Part shown: positions 44,445-51,946 of the stretch, piece after piece | Layout: each line of letters starts with the position of its first letter | Numbering within the stretch: the first letter of the stretch is position 1 | From: Peptococcaceae bacterium | GTDB lineage: Bacteria > Bacillota > Desulfotomaculia > Desulfotomaculales > Desulfocucumaceae | NCBI GenBank assembly: GCA_023512435.1 | Contig: JAILZP010000023.1 | Location: forward strand, 1-53,972 | Reading direction: 5' to 3' | DNA: 53,972 nt | Notes under the pieces: model-generated | The model's input: only the letters and a program-made list of their open reading frames with translations | The model's database searches: none | What the model was told of the DNA's origin: nothing | Translations under genes and position numbers: made by a program

Positions 44445-45224
44445 TTGCGCTTGTTGATGATAGGCGATATCGTGGGTAGGCCGGGGAGGCGCGCGGTCAG
44501 GCAGAACCTGCCGGCCCTGGTCAGCCAGTTCGGGATAGACGTGGTCATTGCCAACGGGGAGAACGCCGCGGGCGGCAACGGAATCACCAGGGAAGTGGCT
44601 CAGGAGCTTTTTTCCTGCGGTGTGGATGTAATCACCATGGGAAACCATGTCTGGAACCAGAAGGAAATATATGCATACATCAACCAGGAGGCCAGGATTG
44701 TCAGGCCTGCCAACTATCCCCCGGGCGCCCCGGGGCGCGGGTCGGGAATCTTCAGGACCAGGTCCGGGATCGAACTGGGCGTAATCAACATTTCGGGCAG
44801 GATCTTCATGCAGGAGCTGGACTGCCCCTTCAGGAAGGCTGACGAACTGATCAGCCAGCTAAAGAGCAGGGTGGGCATCATTTTCGTGGATTTTCACGCC
44901 GAGGCCTCATCCGAGAAAATGGCCATGGGATGGTACCTGGACGGCCGGGTGACCGCGGTTTGCGGCACCCATACCCACGTGCAGACGGCGGACGAAAGAA
45001 TTTTGCCCGGAGGCACGGCCTACATTACCGATGTCGGCATGACCGGCCCCAGGAATTCGGTAATCGGGGTCAAAAAGGAACCAGTGATAGAAAAATTCAT
45101 CACCCAGATGCCCAGGCGTTTTGAAGTGGCCGAAGGATTGTACCAGTTTAACGCGGTGCTGGTGGACATCGACGGGGACTCCTGCCGGGCAGCGGCCATT
45201 GAGCGGATCCAAAATTATGAATAG
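44445..45224 (+). CDS. ymdB: YmdB-type metallophosphoesterase
   Basis: A 259-residue calcineurin-like phosphodiesterase (TIGR00282 family). The metal motifs are visible: GDIVGRPGRRAV (Asp), NGENAAGGNGI, TMGNHVWNQKEI, VDFHAEASSEK and CGTHTHVQTAD. The B. subtilis enzyme hydrolyses 2',3'-cyclic nucleotides and affects the choice between motility and biofilm; its gene is adjacent to rny there as well. The TTG start at 44445 has only a weak ribosome-binding site. Confidence 0.93.
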   Translation: MRLLMIGDIVGRPGRRAVRQNLPALVSQFGIDVVIANGENAAGGNGITREVAQELFSCGVDVITMGNHVWNQKEIYAYINQEARIVRPANYPPGAPGRGSGIFRTRSGIELGVINISGRIFMQELDCPFRKADELISQLKSRVGIIFVDFHAEASSEKMAMGWYLDGRVTAVCGTHTHVQTADERILPGGTAYITDVGMTGPRNSVIGVKKEPVIEKFITQMPRRFEVAEGLYQFNAVLVDIDGDSCRAAAIERIQNYE

Positions 45225-45284
45225 TTCAAAGAAGATCGCATTTTATTCGTTATTGGCTGATTGGAACAAATTCTTCGGAAGATT

Positions 45285-45313
45285 AGAGGAATTATCCGCA
45301 ATTTATAGAATAT
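45285..45313 (+). promoter_or_regulatory. Sigma-H promoter of spoVS
   Basis: AGAGGAATT (45285-45293), 11-nt spacer, ATAGAATAT (45305-45313). Both boxes and the spacing match the sigma-H consensus RnAGGAwww-N11-12-RnnGAATww completely. spoVS of B. subtilis is known to be sigma-H dependent. Confidence 0.85.
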
Positions 45314-45371
45314 AAATTTTACAGGTCGTCTTCGCGGGATTATATTTTACCAGGCTGAAGGAGGTACCACA

Positions 45372-45632
45372 GTGGATGTATTAAAGGTTTCAGCAAAATC
45401 CAATCCAAACTCTGTAGCAGGGGCTCTGGCCGGTGTGATCAGGGAAAGGGGATGCGCCGAGGTTCAGGCCATTGGAGCCGGCGCCCTCAACCAGGCGGTC
45501 AAAGCCGTGGCCATAGCCAGGGGGTTTGTGGCCCCCAGCGGGGTTGACCTTATCTGCATACCTGCGTTTACCGATATTATGATTGACGGTGAGGAAAGGA
45601 CGGCCATCAAGCTGATTGTGGAACCCAGATAG
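45372..45632 (+). CDS. spoVS: Stage V sporulation protein S
   Basis: An 86-residue highly conserved Alba-like protein with VLKVSAKSNPNSVAGALAGV, VQAIGAGALNQAVKAVAIAR and a C-terminal DGEERTAIKLIVEPR. In B. subtilis it is needed for coat assembly and dehydration in sporulation, and it is also found outside spore formers. The GTG at 45372 follows GAAGGAGGT. A sigma-H promoter precedes it and a terminator follows, so it is a single-gene unit. Confidence 0.97.
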   Translation: MDVLKVSAKSNPNSVAGALAGVIRERGCAEVQAIGAGALNQAVKAVAIARGFVAPSGVDLICIPAFTDIMIDGEERTAIKLIVEPR

Positions 45633-45640
45633 AAATTTTC

Positions 45641-45665
45641 AGGCCCGTGCAAACGGGCCTTTTTG
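45641..45665 (+). terminator. Terminator after spoVS
   Basis: AGGCCCGT-GCAA-ACGGGCCT followed by TTTTTG. Confidence 0.93.
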
Positions 45666-45671
45666 TCTTTT

Positions 45672-45769
45672 GGAATTGGGAGTCGGGAATTAGGAATTAG
45701 GGGTTTGGGCCGGGATTTGGGGATAAGCTATTTTCACCAATTCCCATTTACCAGCTCCCAATTCCGACT
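45672..45769. repeat. Inverted pair of GGGAATT-family heptanucleotide arrays
   Basis: Left array at 45672-45720: GGAATTG, GGAGTCG, GGAATTA, GGAATTA, GGGGTTT, GGGCCGG, GATTTGG. Right array at 45735-45769 in the opposite sense: CACCAAT, TCCCATT, TACCAGC, TCCCAAT, TCCGACT. Only about 15 nt separate them, so the element can fold into one long hairpin. It lies between the spoVS terminator and the dipeptidase ribosome-binding site, and the dipeptidase frame stays open through it. Confidence 0.85.
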
Positions 45770-45785
45770 TTTGGGGTGGTTTCAT

Positions 45786-46787
45786 ATGGAAAACACTGCA
45801 TTATATTCTGACATACACTTCTCCTCGCCGGTGGTGGACGCGCACTGTGACACCCTCACGGTTTTAAGAAAACAGAACCGCAGGCTGGGGCAGAAAAGCG
45901 GGGCGGGTCACGTGGACTTGCCCCGGCTGCTTTCGGGGGGCGTCAACCTGCAGTTTTTTGCCGCCTTTGTCGGTCCCGATTACAGGGACGATCCCCTGGC
46001 CAGGGCCCTGGAGATATTCGACCTGTTTTTTGAGGAGATGAACGCCTGCGCCGATCTGGCTGAACCGGTGTTCGCCTACCCCGATATAGAAAGGGCCATT
46101 TCCCGGGGAAAGGTGGCCGCCCTCCTCACCGTGGAAGGGGGAGAAGCCCTGGCCGGGCGGCTGGAGGTCCTGCGGATGTTTTACCGCCTGGGGGTCCGCG
46201 GGCTGACCCTGACCTGGAATGGCAGAAATGAACTGGCCGACGGGGTGTCCGAGTCCGGGACGGGAGGAGGGCTTACCGGATTCGGGGCGGCCGTGGTCAG
46301 GGAAATGAACCGCCTGGGAATGGTCGTGGACGTGTCGCACATCTCGCCCCGGGGCTTTTGGGACGTGATCAGGGAGTCCGCCGGTCCGGTGATTGCTTCC
46401 CACTCCAACTGCCGGGCTCTTTGCGACCACCCGAGGAACCTGGAGGACGACCAGATCAGGGCCCTGGCGGACACGGGCGGAGTGGTGGGCCTGTGCTTTT
46501 ATCCGGATTTTGTCCACAGGGAAGCCCCTTCCCTGGATTCCTGGCTGGATCACGTGGAGTACGTGGCCGGCCTGGCCGGGGTCCGCTGCATCGGGATCGG
46601 TTCCGACTTCGACGGGATAGAGTCCGTGATTCCCGAAATGGCGGATGCAACGCGCCTGCCCCTGGTCACCGAAGGACTTTTGAAGCGCGGTTTTTCGCCG
46701 GAAGAAGTGCGAATGATACTGGGCGGCAATTTTTTAAGGGTTCTCAGCCAGGTTCTGCGGGACGACAAAAAAGCATCCACCATTTAA
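45786..46787 (+). CDS. Membrane-dipeptidase family (M19) metallopeptidase
   Basis: A 333-residue zinc dipeptidase. Metal ligands are seen in DAHCDTL (His20, Asp22), LLTVEGGEAL (Glu), DVSHISPRG (His), ASHSNCRAL (His) and GSDFDGIES (Asp). Characterised relatives cleave a range of dipeptides, including some with a D-residue. ATG 45786 follows GGGGTGGT; the frame is open upstream only because it runs through the heptanucleotide arrays. No signal peptide is seen, so it is probably cytoplasmic. Confidence 0.92.
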   Translation: MENTALYSDIHFSSPVVDAHCDTLTVLRKQNRRLGQKSGAGHVDLPRLLSGGVNLQFFAAFVGPDYRDDPLARALEIFDLFFEEMNACADLAEPVFAYPDIERAISRGKVAALLTVEGGEALAGRLEVLRMFYRLGVRGLTLTWNGRNELADGVSESGTGGGLTGFGAAVVREMNRLGMVVDVSHISPRGFWDVIRESAGPVIASHSNCRALCDHPRNLEDDQIRALADTGGVVGLCFYPDFVHREAPSLDSWLDHVEYVAGLAGVRCIGIGSDFDGIESVIPEMADATRLPLVTEGLLKRGFSPEEVRMILGGNFLRVLSQVLRDDKKASTI

Positions 46788-46806
46788 GTGCAGATGCGGG
46801 TTTTTT
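46773..46806 (+). terminator. Terminator overlapping the dipeptidase 3' end
   Basis: GCATCCAC and GTGCAGATGC pair with a 2-nt bulge; GGG and TTTTTT follow. The left arm is inside the last codons of the gene. Confidence 0.7.
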
Positions 46807-46890
46807 ATGGAAGCAGCCAGCCGCGGCCGGCTGTATGCTTTTTATATTGTAAAGGAACACCTGTTTATTTCTTCTGAATGGCCAGACCTG

Positions 46891-47097
46891 TCACTCGGGC
46901 GAGCACTGGGTAATATGAAAGTGATTGTGTCCGAGGCGCAGCTGGTGCCTTCTGCCGCACCGTGGGCACTTTTTTTCCTCCCCGTCCCTGAACCTGATTT
47001 CCCCTATGTGCTGGCCGCAGCACTTGATTTCAACGCTGATGTTGGCATTGTCCCTGGTGTTCACCCGGTAATCGGTCTGGCGGTTGTCCCGGTTCAA
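46891..47097 (-). CDS. Small zinc-ribbon protein
   Basis: A 68-residue protein with a CC-x17-CPRCG zinc-ribbon-like arrangement (IKCCGQHIGEIRFRDGEE, then KKCPRCGRRHQLRLG), similar in spirit to the small Com-type zinc-ribbon proteins. The TTG at 47097 is preferred over an upstream ATG because AAAGGAGG lies 9 nt before it. A good promoter is found further upstream on the same strand at 47167-47194. It runs against the dipeptidase gene. Function is unknown; nucleic-acid or protein binding is possible. Confidence 0.7.
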   Translation of the reverse strand: MNRDNRQTDYRVNTRDNANISVEIKCCGQHIGEIRFRDGEEKKCPRCGRRHQLRLGHNHFHITQCSPE

Positions 47098-47166
47098 CGG
47101 GCATCTCCTCCTTTTTGCATTTTTCCGCAAGGCCCCGTCCATGTGTTTATTATATCATTATATAAC

Positions 47167-47194
47167 CTAAATAAGTTTTTCCAAATCGTTCTTA
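47167..47194 (-). promoter_or_regulatory. Minus-strand promoter of the zinc-ribbon gene
   Basis: On the minus strand TTGGAA (47194-47189), a 16-nt spacer and TATAAT (47172-47167). It is followed by the AAAGGAGG of the small gene. Confidence 0.65.
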
Positions 47195-47262
47195 GAAAAA
47201 TATTTTGGTCTGGCCGGCACCCGGTGCTTTTAATTTAGTGATTCATTTCTTTCAAAATAGTA

Positions 47263-47268
47263 TATAAT
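47263..47268 (+). promoter_or_regulatory. -10 box upstream of the split helicase
   Basis: A perfect TATAAT about 45 nt before the helicase start. The -35 region (near 47240, GATTCA) is weak, so confidence is modest. It is divergent from the promoter at 47167. Confidence 0.4.
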
Positions 47269-47313
47269 CTTAATGTGTGCATCCGGGTGCGGCCGAAAGG
47301 AGATAACAACAGC

Positions 47314-48081
47314 TTGTCGGTGCAAAAGGATAGATTCAGACAAAAAGCGAAGCGCCGCCCTTTAAGGAGGGATGCCGGCAAGCCGGCCCCCGGCGGTCCC
47401 ATCCGCCTGGATCCCTTCCAGGAAACGGCGGTGAACAGCCTGATGGAGGGTCACAACGTGCTGGTGGCCGCCCCCACCGGGACCGGAAAGACCCTGATAG
47501 CCGAAAAGCTTATTGAAAGGGTGCTGGCCGGCGGCCGGGGAATTGTCTACACTTCCCCCATTAAGGCCCTGTCGAACCAGAAATACCGTGATTTTTCGGG
47601 CCTGTACGGCGCCGGGAAGGTGGGGCTGATTACCGGTGACGTATCGGTCAACGAGAGGGCCCCGCTGCTGGTCATGACCACCGAAATATTTAGAAACTGG
47701 TGCTTTGCCAACCCCGAGATGCTGGATGACATGACCCACGTCATCTTTGACGAACTGCACTACCTGGACGACAGGGAGAGGGGCACCGCCTGGGAGGAGA
47801 GCATTATTTTCGCTCCTTCTCACGTAAAGATTGTGGGGCTTTCGGCCACGGTCCCCAATGTCCGCGAAATCGCGTCCTGGATTGCCGAGGTGAGGGGCGA
47901 GCCGGTGAAGGTGATCGAGGAAAGGTGCCGGGCAGTACCGCTGGAAATGAACTGGATCTCACCGGAAGGCCGTGTCTTGGGCGAAGCGGAGGCCAGGGAA
48001 TATGTCAGGCAGCGCCTGGAGAGGCGGCGGGGGCGGTGGGCGGTTCCGCCGGATGAAGAAGCGGAAATGGCATACGACTAG
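47314..48081 (+). CDS. Ski2/Mtr4-like DExH helicase, N-terminal fragment (RecA1 domain)
   Basis: A 255-residue fragment of a superfamily 2 helicase with motif I AAPTGTGKT (Lys59), motif Ia TSPIKALSNQ, motif II DELH in HVIFDELHYLDD, and motif III GLSATVPN. It then stops (EAEMAYD, TAG) just where the linker to the second RecA domain should run. The rest of the protein is encoded from 48326 in another frame, after a repeat insertion. The TTG at 47314 is supported by AAAGGAGA upstream. Alone it has no motif VI and cannot be a complete helicase; it may act with the second fragment, or the locus may be a pseudogene. Confidence 0.85.
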   Translation: MSVQKDRFRQKAKRRPLRRDAGKPAPGGPIRLDPFQETAVNSLMEGHNVLVAAPTGTGKTLIAEKLIERVLAGGRGIVYTSPIKALSNQKYRDFSGLYGAGKVGLITGDVSVNERAPLLVMTTEIFRNWCFANPEMLDDMTHVIFDELHYLDDRERGTAWEESIIFAPSHVKIVGLSATVPNVREIASWIAEVRGEPVKVIEERCRAVPLEMNWISPEGRVLGEAEAREYVRQRLERRRGRWAVPPDEEAEMAYD

Positions 48082-48110
48082 CCCGAGGGTATTTCTTTTA
48101 GGTCGGTGTT

Positions 48111-48314
48111 TGCTATTGGTTATAATCTGTTGGCTATAAGCTGTATGCTATAAGCTCTTTGTTTTTAGGCGTTCAGACCCCTTTGTTCTGAGATGTGCGT
48201 CTTTAAATCTGAAATTCCAGGTTGATGTATGATGACTGACAACATGCTGCAAAATGTTTGAAGCGGCAGCTGAGAGCTTAAAGCTTATTGCTTGCAGCTT
48301 ACAGCTGATTGGTG
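48111..48314. repeat. Inverted heptanucleotide element inserted in the helicase gene
   Basis: Left array at 48111-48159: TGCTATT, GGTTATA, ATCTGTT, GGCTATA, AGCTGTA, TGCTATA, AGCTCTT. Right array at 48266-48314: GCAGCTG, AGAGCTT, AAAGCTT, ATTGCTT, GCAGCTT, ACAGCTG, ATTGGTG. The right array is the complement family of the left (AAGCTNN), so the element is an inverted pair around a roughly 105-bp core with no recognised gene. It lies between the two halves of the helicase gene and adds stops and a frame change. The right end supplies GGTGGTGA just before the ATG of the second half. Confidence 0.85.
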
Positions 48315-48325
48315 GTGAATATCAC

Positions 48326-49882
48326 ATGGCTCTTACCGGCGGGAACCCGTCGTGTTCGGAAGTTATCAACGCCATTCAAGATCACCTGCCGGCCCTTTAT
48401 TTCACTTTCAGCCGGGGAAAGACCGAGCTTCTGGCCGATGAGCTAAGCAGGGAATGGGACTTTCTCTTTCCAAGGGAAAAAGAAAGGGTCAGGGAGATGG
48501 TAAGGGAGGCCGAGGCTGCCCAGCCCGGCCTGTTCGGGCCGAGAAGAAGCAAGTTGAAACAGATCCTCACCCAGGGTATCGCCTATCACCATGCCGGCTT
48601 GTCCCCGGCCCTGAAGGACCTGGTGGAAAGGCTTTACGAAAAGAGACTGATTTACGTGCTCTTTTGCACCGAGACCTTTGCCGTGGGGGTGAATTTTCCC
48701 GCCGCCAGCACTGTTTTTGACGCCTGCAGGAAGTGGGACGGGCGTGAATTCAGGGGACTGCTGAACCGGGAGTTCTTTCAGATGGCCGGCCGGGCGGGGA
48801 GAAGGGGTTTCGACCCGGTGGGAATGGTTTATGTCCGGGTTGACGATCGTTTTCCGGAACAGACCGGGTTTTACAGCGAAGAAGAAATAGAGCCCGTCAG
48901 GGGCCACCTGATCATATCCCCGAACACCGTCTTGAGCCTCCTATACTGGAAGACTGACGAGGAAATAAACCGCTTGCTGGAACAAAACCTGGCGGTGTAC
49001 CAGAATAACCGGGAAGGCAGGAAAATAAAGCAGGATCTGGCCGAACTGGATGAAAAGCTGGCCGGATTGAGGGAGGTTTTCTGTCCCCAGGTGGACACAC
49101 CGGCTTGCTACATCCTGCGGTCAAAGCTGAAAAAGGAACTTCGCTCCCTGGCCCGGAAGAACAAGCGGGGAAGACCCGGAACCCGGGAGCGCAGGGAGGA
49201 GATCAGGAACCTGCTGAAAACCGCCCAGAAAAAGTGTCATCACCGGCCCTGCGCCGAAGCCAGGAGGAAACAGGCGGACCTGGCGGAGAGAAAAAGCAGG
49301 CTTGAGCGCAGGATGAGGGTGCTGGGCAGCCATTCCAGGGATTACGAGAGGGACTTCAACAGGGTGTGGGACCTGCTGGAGGACCTGTCCTATGTTGAGG
49401 GAAGGAAGCTTCTGCCCAGGGGCATGTTCGCCCTGCACCTTCACGTCCAGGAAATACTGGTCACCGAGCTAGTTTTCAACGGGTTTGTGAGGGACATGCC
49501 CCCGGCGCTGGTGGCGGCCATTCTGGCCGGGGTGGATTATATCCCTGGACGTGACGACAGGGTTGACCCCGGACCGTACAACCTCCGGGAGGTCGAACTG
49601 CTGCGGAAATCATTGCTGCGGAGCGGCGTGCCGGAAAACTTCTGTGTCTGGTCGCCCCTGCCCGGGCCGCTTGCCTCGGCCTGGTATGAGGGGGCTTCTT
49701 TTGAGGAACTGCAGTCCATGAGCAACTTCCAGGAGGGTGATATATTCTCCGTAATCCGGCGGGAGATAGATTTATTGAGGCAGATTGAAAGGGCGGCCGG
49801 GGAGGATTCGGAACTGCGCCGGCAGGTTGAGCACATAAGGCGCAGGCTGGACCGGGACGAGGTGGCGGTCCCCGGAATATGA
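48326..49882 (+). CDS. Ski2/Mtr4-like helicase, C-terminal fragment (RecA2 and DSHCT domains)
   Basis: A 518-residue fragment starting MALTGGNPSCSEVINAIQDH, then the RecA2 strand LPALYFTFSRGKTELLADEL, motif IV/V region (YHHAGLSPALKDLVERLYEK; FCTETFAVGVNFPA) and motif VI FQMAGRAGRRGFDPVG, and ending in a DSHCT-like helical domain (EGASFEELQSMSNFQEGDIF). The ATG at 48326 has GGTGGTGA upstream, provided by the inserted repeat. Relatives are single proteins of about 740-800 residues with both RecA domains. No codon decay is visible in either half, so splitting is recent or both halves are still used. Confidence 0.87.
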   Translation: MALTGGNPSCSEVINAIQDHLPALYFTFSRGKTELLADELSREWDFLFPREKERVREMVREAEAAQPGLFGPRRSKLKQILTQGIAYHHAGLSPALKDLVERLYEKRLIYVLFCTETFAVGVNFPAASTVFDACRKWDGREFRGLLNREFFQMAGRAGRRGFDPVGMVYVRVDDRFPEQTGFYSEEEIEPVRGHLIISPNTVLSLLYWKTDEEINRLLEQNLAVYQNNREGRKIKQDLAELDEKLAGLREVFCPQVDTPACYILRSKLKKELRSLARKNKRGRPGTRERREEIRNLLKTAQKKCHHRPCAEARRKQADLAERKSRLERRMRVLGSHSRDYERDFNRVWDLLEDLSYVEGRKLLPRGMFALHLHVQEILVTELVFNGFVRDMPPALVAAILAGVDYIPGRDDRVDPGPYNLREVELLRKSLLRSGVPENFCVWSPLPGPLASAWYEGASFEELQSMSNFQEGDIFSVIRREIDLLRQIERAAGEDSELRRQVEHIRRRLDRDEVAVPGI

Positions 49883-49886
49883 GGTT

Positions 49887-50423
49887 TTAGTCCGGTGTCG
49901 GGCCCAGGCCCAGGACAAAGCGGGCCCTTAGCCTGTACCTTTCGGCCATGGCCCGGAAATCCACCGCTTCCTCATCCTTGAGAGGCCTTGCTATTTTGGC
50001 CGGCAGCCCCATAACCAGGTGCCCCGGAGGCACTTCCATACCCTGAAGAACCACCGACCCGGCGCCCACCACTGACCCGGCCCCTATTTTCGCCCCGTTC
50101 AGTATTATTGCCCCCATTCCCACCAGCACGTCATCTTCGATAATGCACCCGTGCAGGACCGAGTTGTGGCCGATAGAGATCCTGTCTCCCAGGATCAGGG
50201 GAAAACCCTGATCGGCGTGAAGGGTGCAGTTGTCCTGAATATTCGTGCCCCTGCCGATGATCACCCGGTCGGCGTCTCCCCTCACCACGGCGTTGTACCA
50301 GATGCTGGTTTGCGAACCTATTTTAACCTTTCCCACCACTCTGGCCCCAGGGGCCAGGAATACCGGTTCGTCCAAATCCGGGTAAAACCGGCCGTACGGG
50401 TATATCTGTTTTCTATTTTCCAT
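49887..50423 (-). CDS. Gamma-carbonic anhydrase-family hexapeptide protein
   Basis: A 178-residue left-handed beta-helix protein of the gamma-carbonic anhydrase/YrdA/PaaY group, with repeated hexapeptides (for example VIIGRGTNIQDNCTLHA, then ISIGHNSVLHGC). The three zinc ligands are present as His69, His86 and His91. It may hydrate CO2 or act as a thioesterase-like or structural member of the family. ATG 50423 follows GGGGGA; a longer frame starts at 50459 but lacks a ribosome-binding site. It is convergent with the helicase gene, 4 nt between stops. Confidence 0.88.
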   Translation of the reverse strand: MENRKQIYPYGRFYPDLDEPVFLAPGARVVGKVKIGSQTSIWYNAVVRGDADRVIIGRGTNIQDNCTLHADQGFPLILGDRISIGHNSVLHGCIIEDDVLVGMGAIILNGAKIGAGSVVGAGSVVLQGMEVPPGHLVMGLPAKIARPLKDEEAVDFRAMAERYRLRARFVLGLGPTPD

Positions 50424-50515
50424 ATTTTGTCCCCCAAAAAATATTTTAAGCCTGGCCATATATATTTAACCAGAAAACGGATAAAAAATCATCATAAAAT
50501 TAGGCTGTCACCCCC

Positions 50516-50540
50516 AAAAAAAAAAGACCCCTTTCGGGGT
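50516..50540 (-). terminator. Strong minus-strand terminator
   Basis: On the minus strand ACCCC-GAAA-GGGGT followed by C and ten T. It stops transcription from the promoter at 50618 and from the IMPase gene before the carbonic-anhydrase gene. Confidence 0.9.
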
Positions 50541-50611
50541 GTGGGAAAGGAGAGGTGGGTTATTACTATTAATGATGGCCGCCTGGGTATGTGAAATATG
50601 AAACAAGCCCT
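50516..50611 (-). ncRNA. Candidate small RNA or attenuated leader
   Basis: About 95 nt between a good promoter (50618-50646) and a strong terminator (50516-50540) on the minus strand. No convincing open frame is present. The region just before the terminator is C/U-rich (CCCACCTCTCCTTTCCCAC), complementary to a Shine-Dalgarno-like GGAGAGGTGGG, as in several Firmicute small RNAs. It could equally be a leader that attenuates the carbonic-anhydrase gene 93 nt beyond. Confidence 0.45.
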
Positions 50612-50617
50612 GGCACA

Positions 50618-50646
50618 ATAATAACAATATGTTAAAAATTTCTCAA
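50618..50646 (-). promoter_or_regulatory. Minus-strand sigma-A promoter
   Basis: On the minus strand TTGAGA (50646-50641), a 17-nt spacer and TATTAT (50623-50618). Confidence 0.65.
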
Positions 50647-50729
50647 TCCATGTAATCATGGTTGTAAGCCTAAATAAACGATTTATCGCCCTTAATCTCC
50701 TTATATGAAGAAATTGGTGCGAGTATCTG

Positions 50730-51551
50730 TTATTTCCGGCTGCCTGGGTCCGGCAAAAAGCCCAGGTCGGATAGAAGTTCCTCGTGAATGAGGGAGTTGC
50801 TGGCGACGATGGAAACACGGTTTCCCAGCACCAGCCTGTTCCCGTAAAAGTCGGTTACTTTTCCCCCGGCCCCTTCCACCAGCAGTATTCCGGCGGCCAC
50901 GTCCCACGGCCTTAAGGCGGCTTCCCAGTATCCGGTTATTCTTCCGCAGGCGATGTAGGCCAGTTCAAGGGCTGCGGAGCCAAGGGCCCTCACATCCGCG
51001 GCCTTGTAAAAAATACGGGCAAAATTCGCCCTGAGCATTTCCCCCTTGAACTTTTCAGAGGACGGGAAACCGGTCGTGATTAAACTGTCGGCCAGCTTTC
51101 CCCTGGTTCCGTCCACCCGGATCCTTTTTCCGTTGAGGAATGAACCTTCTCCTTCAACGGCGGTGAAGATCTCCTCCCTGAAGGGGTCGTAGGTCACTCC
51201 CAGGATTGGTTTCCCTCCCTCGGCAAGGGATACCGTCACGCTGCAGACGGGGATCCCGAAAACAAAGTTGGTGGTCCCGTCCAGGGGATCGATGAACCAT
51301 GCCGGACGGTCGTCCAGGTCCAAATCGTCCTGGATGAAATCCTCCTCGGCCACCAGGCGGTGGCCTGGAAAAGCCCTGCCGAGGCGCTCCACGATAAGGG
51401 ACTGGGACTGCCTGTCCACCTCGGTGACCAGGTCCGCCGGACATGACTTGTAGCCGGTCAGAAACTGGCCTCCCAGTTTTTCCCTGATAATTTTACCTGC
51501 CGACACAACGATACCGGATGCTTTTTCAACGGCCCGGATCCTGTCTTTCAA
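50730..51551 (-). CDS. Inositol monophosphatase family protein
   Basis: A 273-residue Mg-dependent phosphatase of the IMPase/FBPase/3'-nucleotidase superfamily. Metal ligands are Glu70 (LVAEEDF), Asp88, Leu90 and Asp91 in FIDPLDGTTNF, and a late Trp-Asp (RPWDVAAG). Substrates in the family include inositol 1-phosphate, fructose 1,6-bisphosphate, NADP and pAp; the one here is not known. The TTG at 51551 (minus) follows AAAGGGGAT. The gene after it on the same strand is the carbonic anhydrase. Confidence 0.9.
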   Translation of the reverse strand: MKDRIRAVEKASGIVVSAGKIIREKLGGQFLTGYKSCPADLVTEVDRQSQSLIVERLGRAFPGHRLVAEEDFIQDDLDLDDRPAWFIDPLDGTTNFVFGIPVCSVTVSLAEGGKPILGVTYDPFREEIFTAVEGEGSFLNGKRIRVDGTRGKLADSLITTGFPSSEKFKGEMLRANFARIFYKAADVRALGSAALELAYIACGRITGYWEAALRPWDVAAGILLVEGAGGKVTDFYGNRLVLGNRVSIVASNSLIHEELLSDLGFLPDPGSRK

Positions 51552-51946
51552 TAAATTATCCCCTTTCTCTTCACCGGGACCGCATTGGCGTTGCCCGGCT
51601 GAAAAATGACCATGTTCACAGCCACCGTCGCCCTCCCGAATATGTATATTCTTTCCGTCTTTTTTTAACCCTTTCGGCCGGCCGCACCGTTGCTCAATTA
51701 TTCTTTGTTGCGTTGCAAAAAAATTCTTTGCTCCATGTTATAGGAAATTGCAAGAAATTTTTCAAGGCATTCGCACGCGTTTTTTTGTTTATACTTTTAC
51801 AAACAAATTATAATTGTATACCTGTTTTTGGCCGTTCATATAATGTAACACGCCGCAAGCGCCGCGAGGTCCGAAAGGAGTTGAAGCAGATCATATCACC
51901 AGGGAATTCAGTCGCGATAAAGCCGGAGAAGGAGTGGGAGGCGCCT
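51552..51946. other. Divergent intergenic region between the IMPase gene and ytxC
   Basis: About 395 nt, AT-rich in the middle. On the plus strand TTGTTT (51785-51790), an 18-nt spacer and TATAAT (51809-51814) form a good candidate promoter for ytxC, and a second TATAAT lies at 51839-51844. TACAA...TTGTA around 51800-51820 is an inverted repeat that could be an operator. No gene is seen; the frame open across it on the plus strand has no start with a ribosome-binding site before 51947. Confidence 0.5.

Noticed and set aside
46807..47238. 143-residue plus-strand frame between the dipeptidase and helicase genes
   Set aside because: It begins in the dipeptidase terminator and is antisense to the zinc-ribbon gene, which has a promoter, a ribosome-binding site and a Cys motif.
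51518..51946. N-terminal extension of the ytxC frame
   Set aside because: It covers the divergent promoter region and overlaps the IMPase gene; there is no credible ribosome-binding site before GTG 51947.
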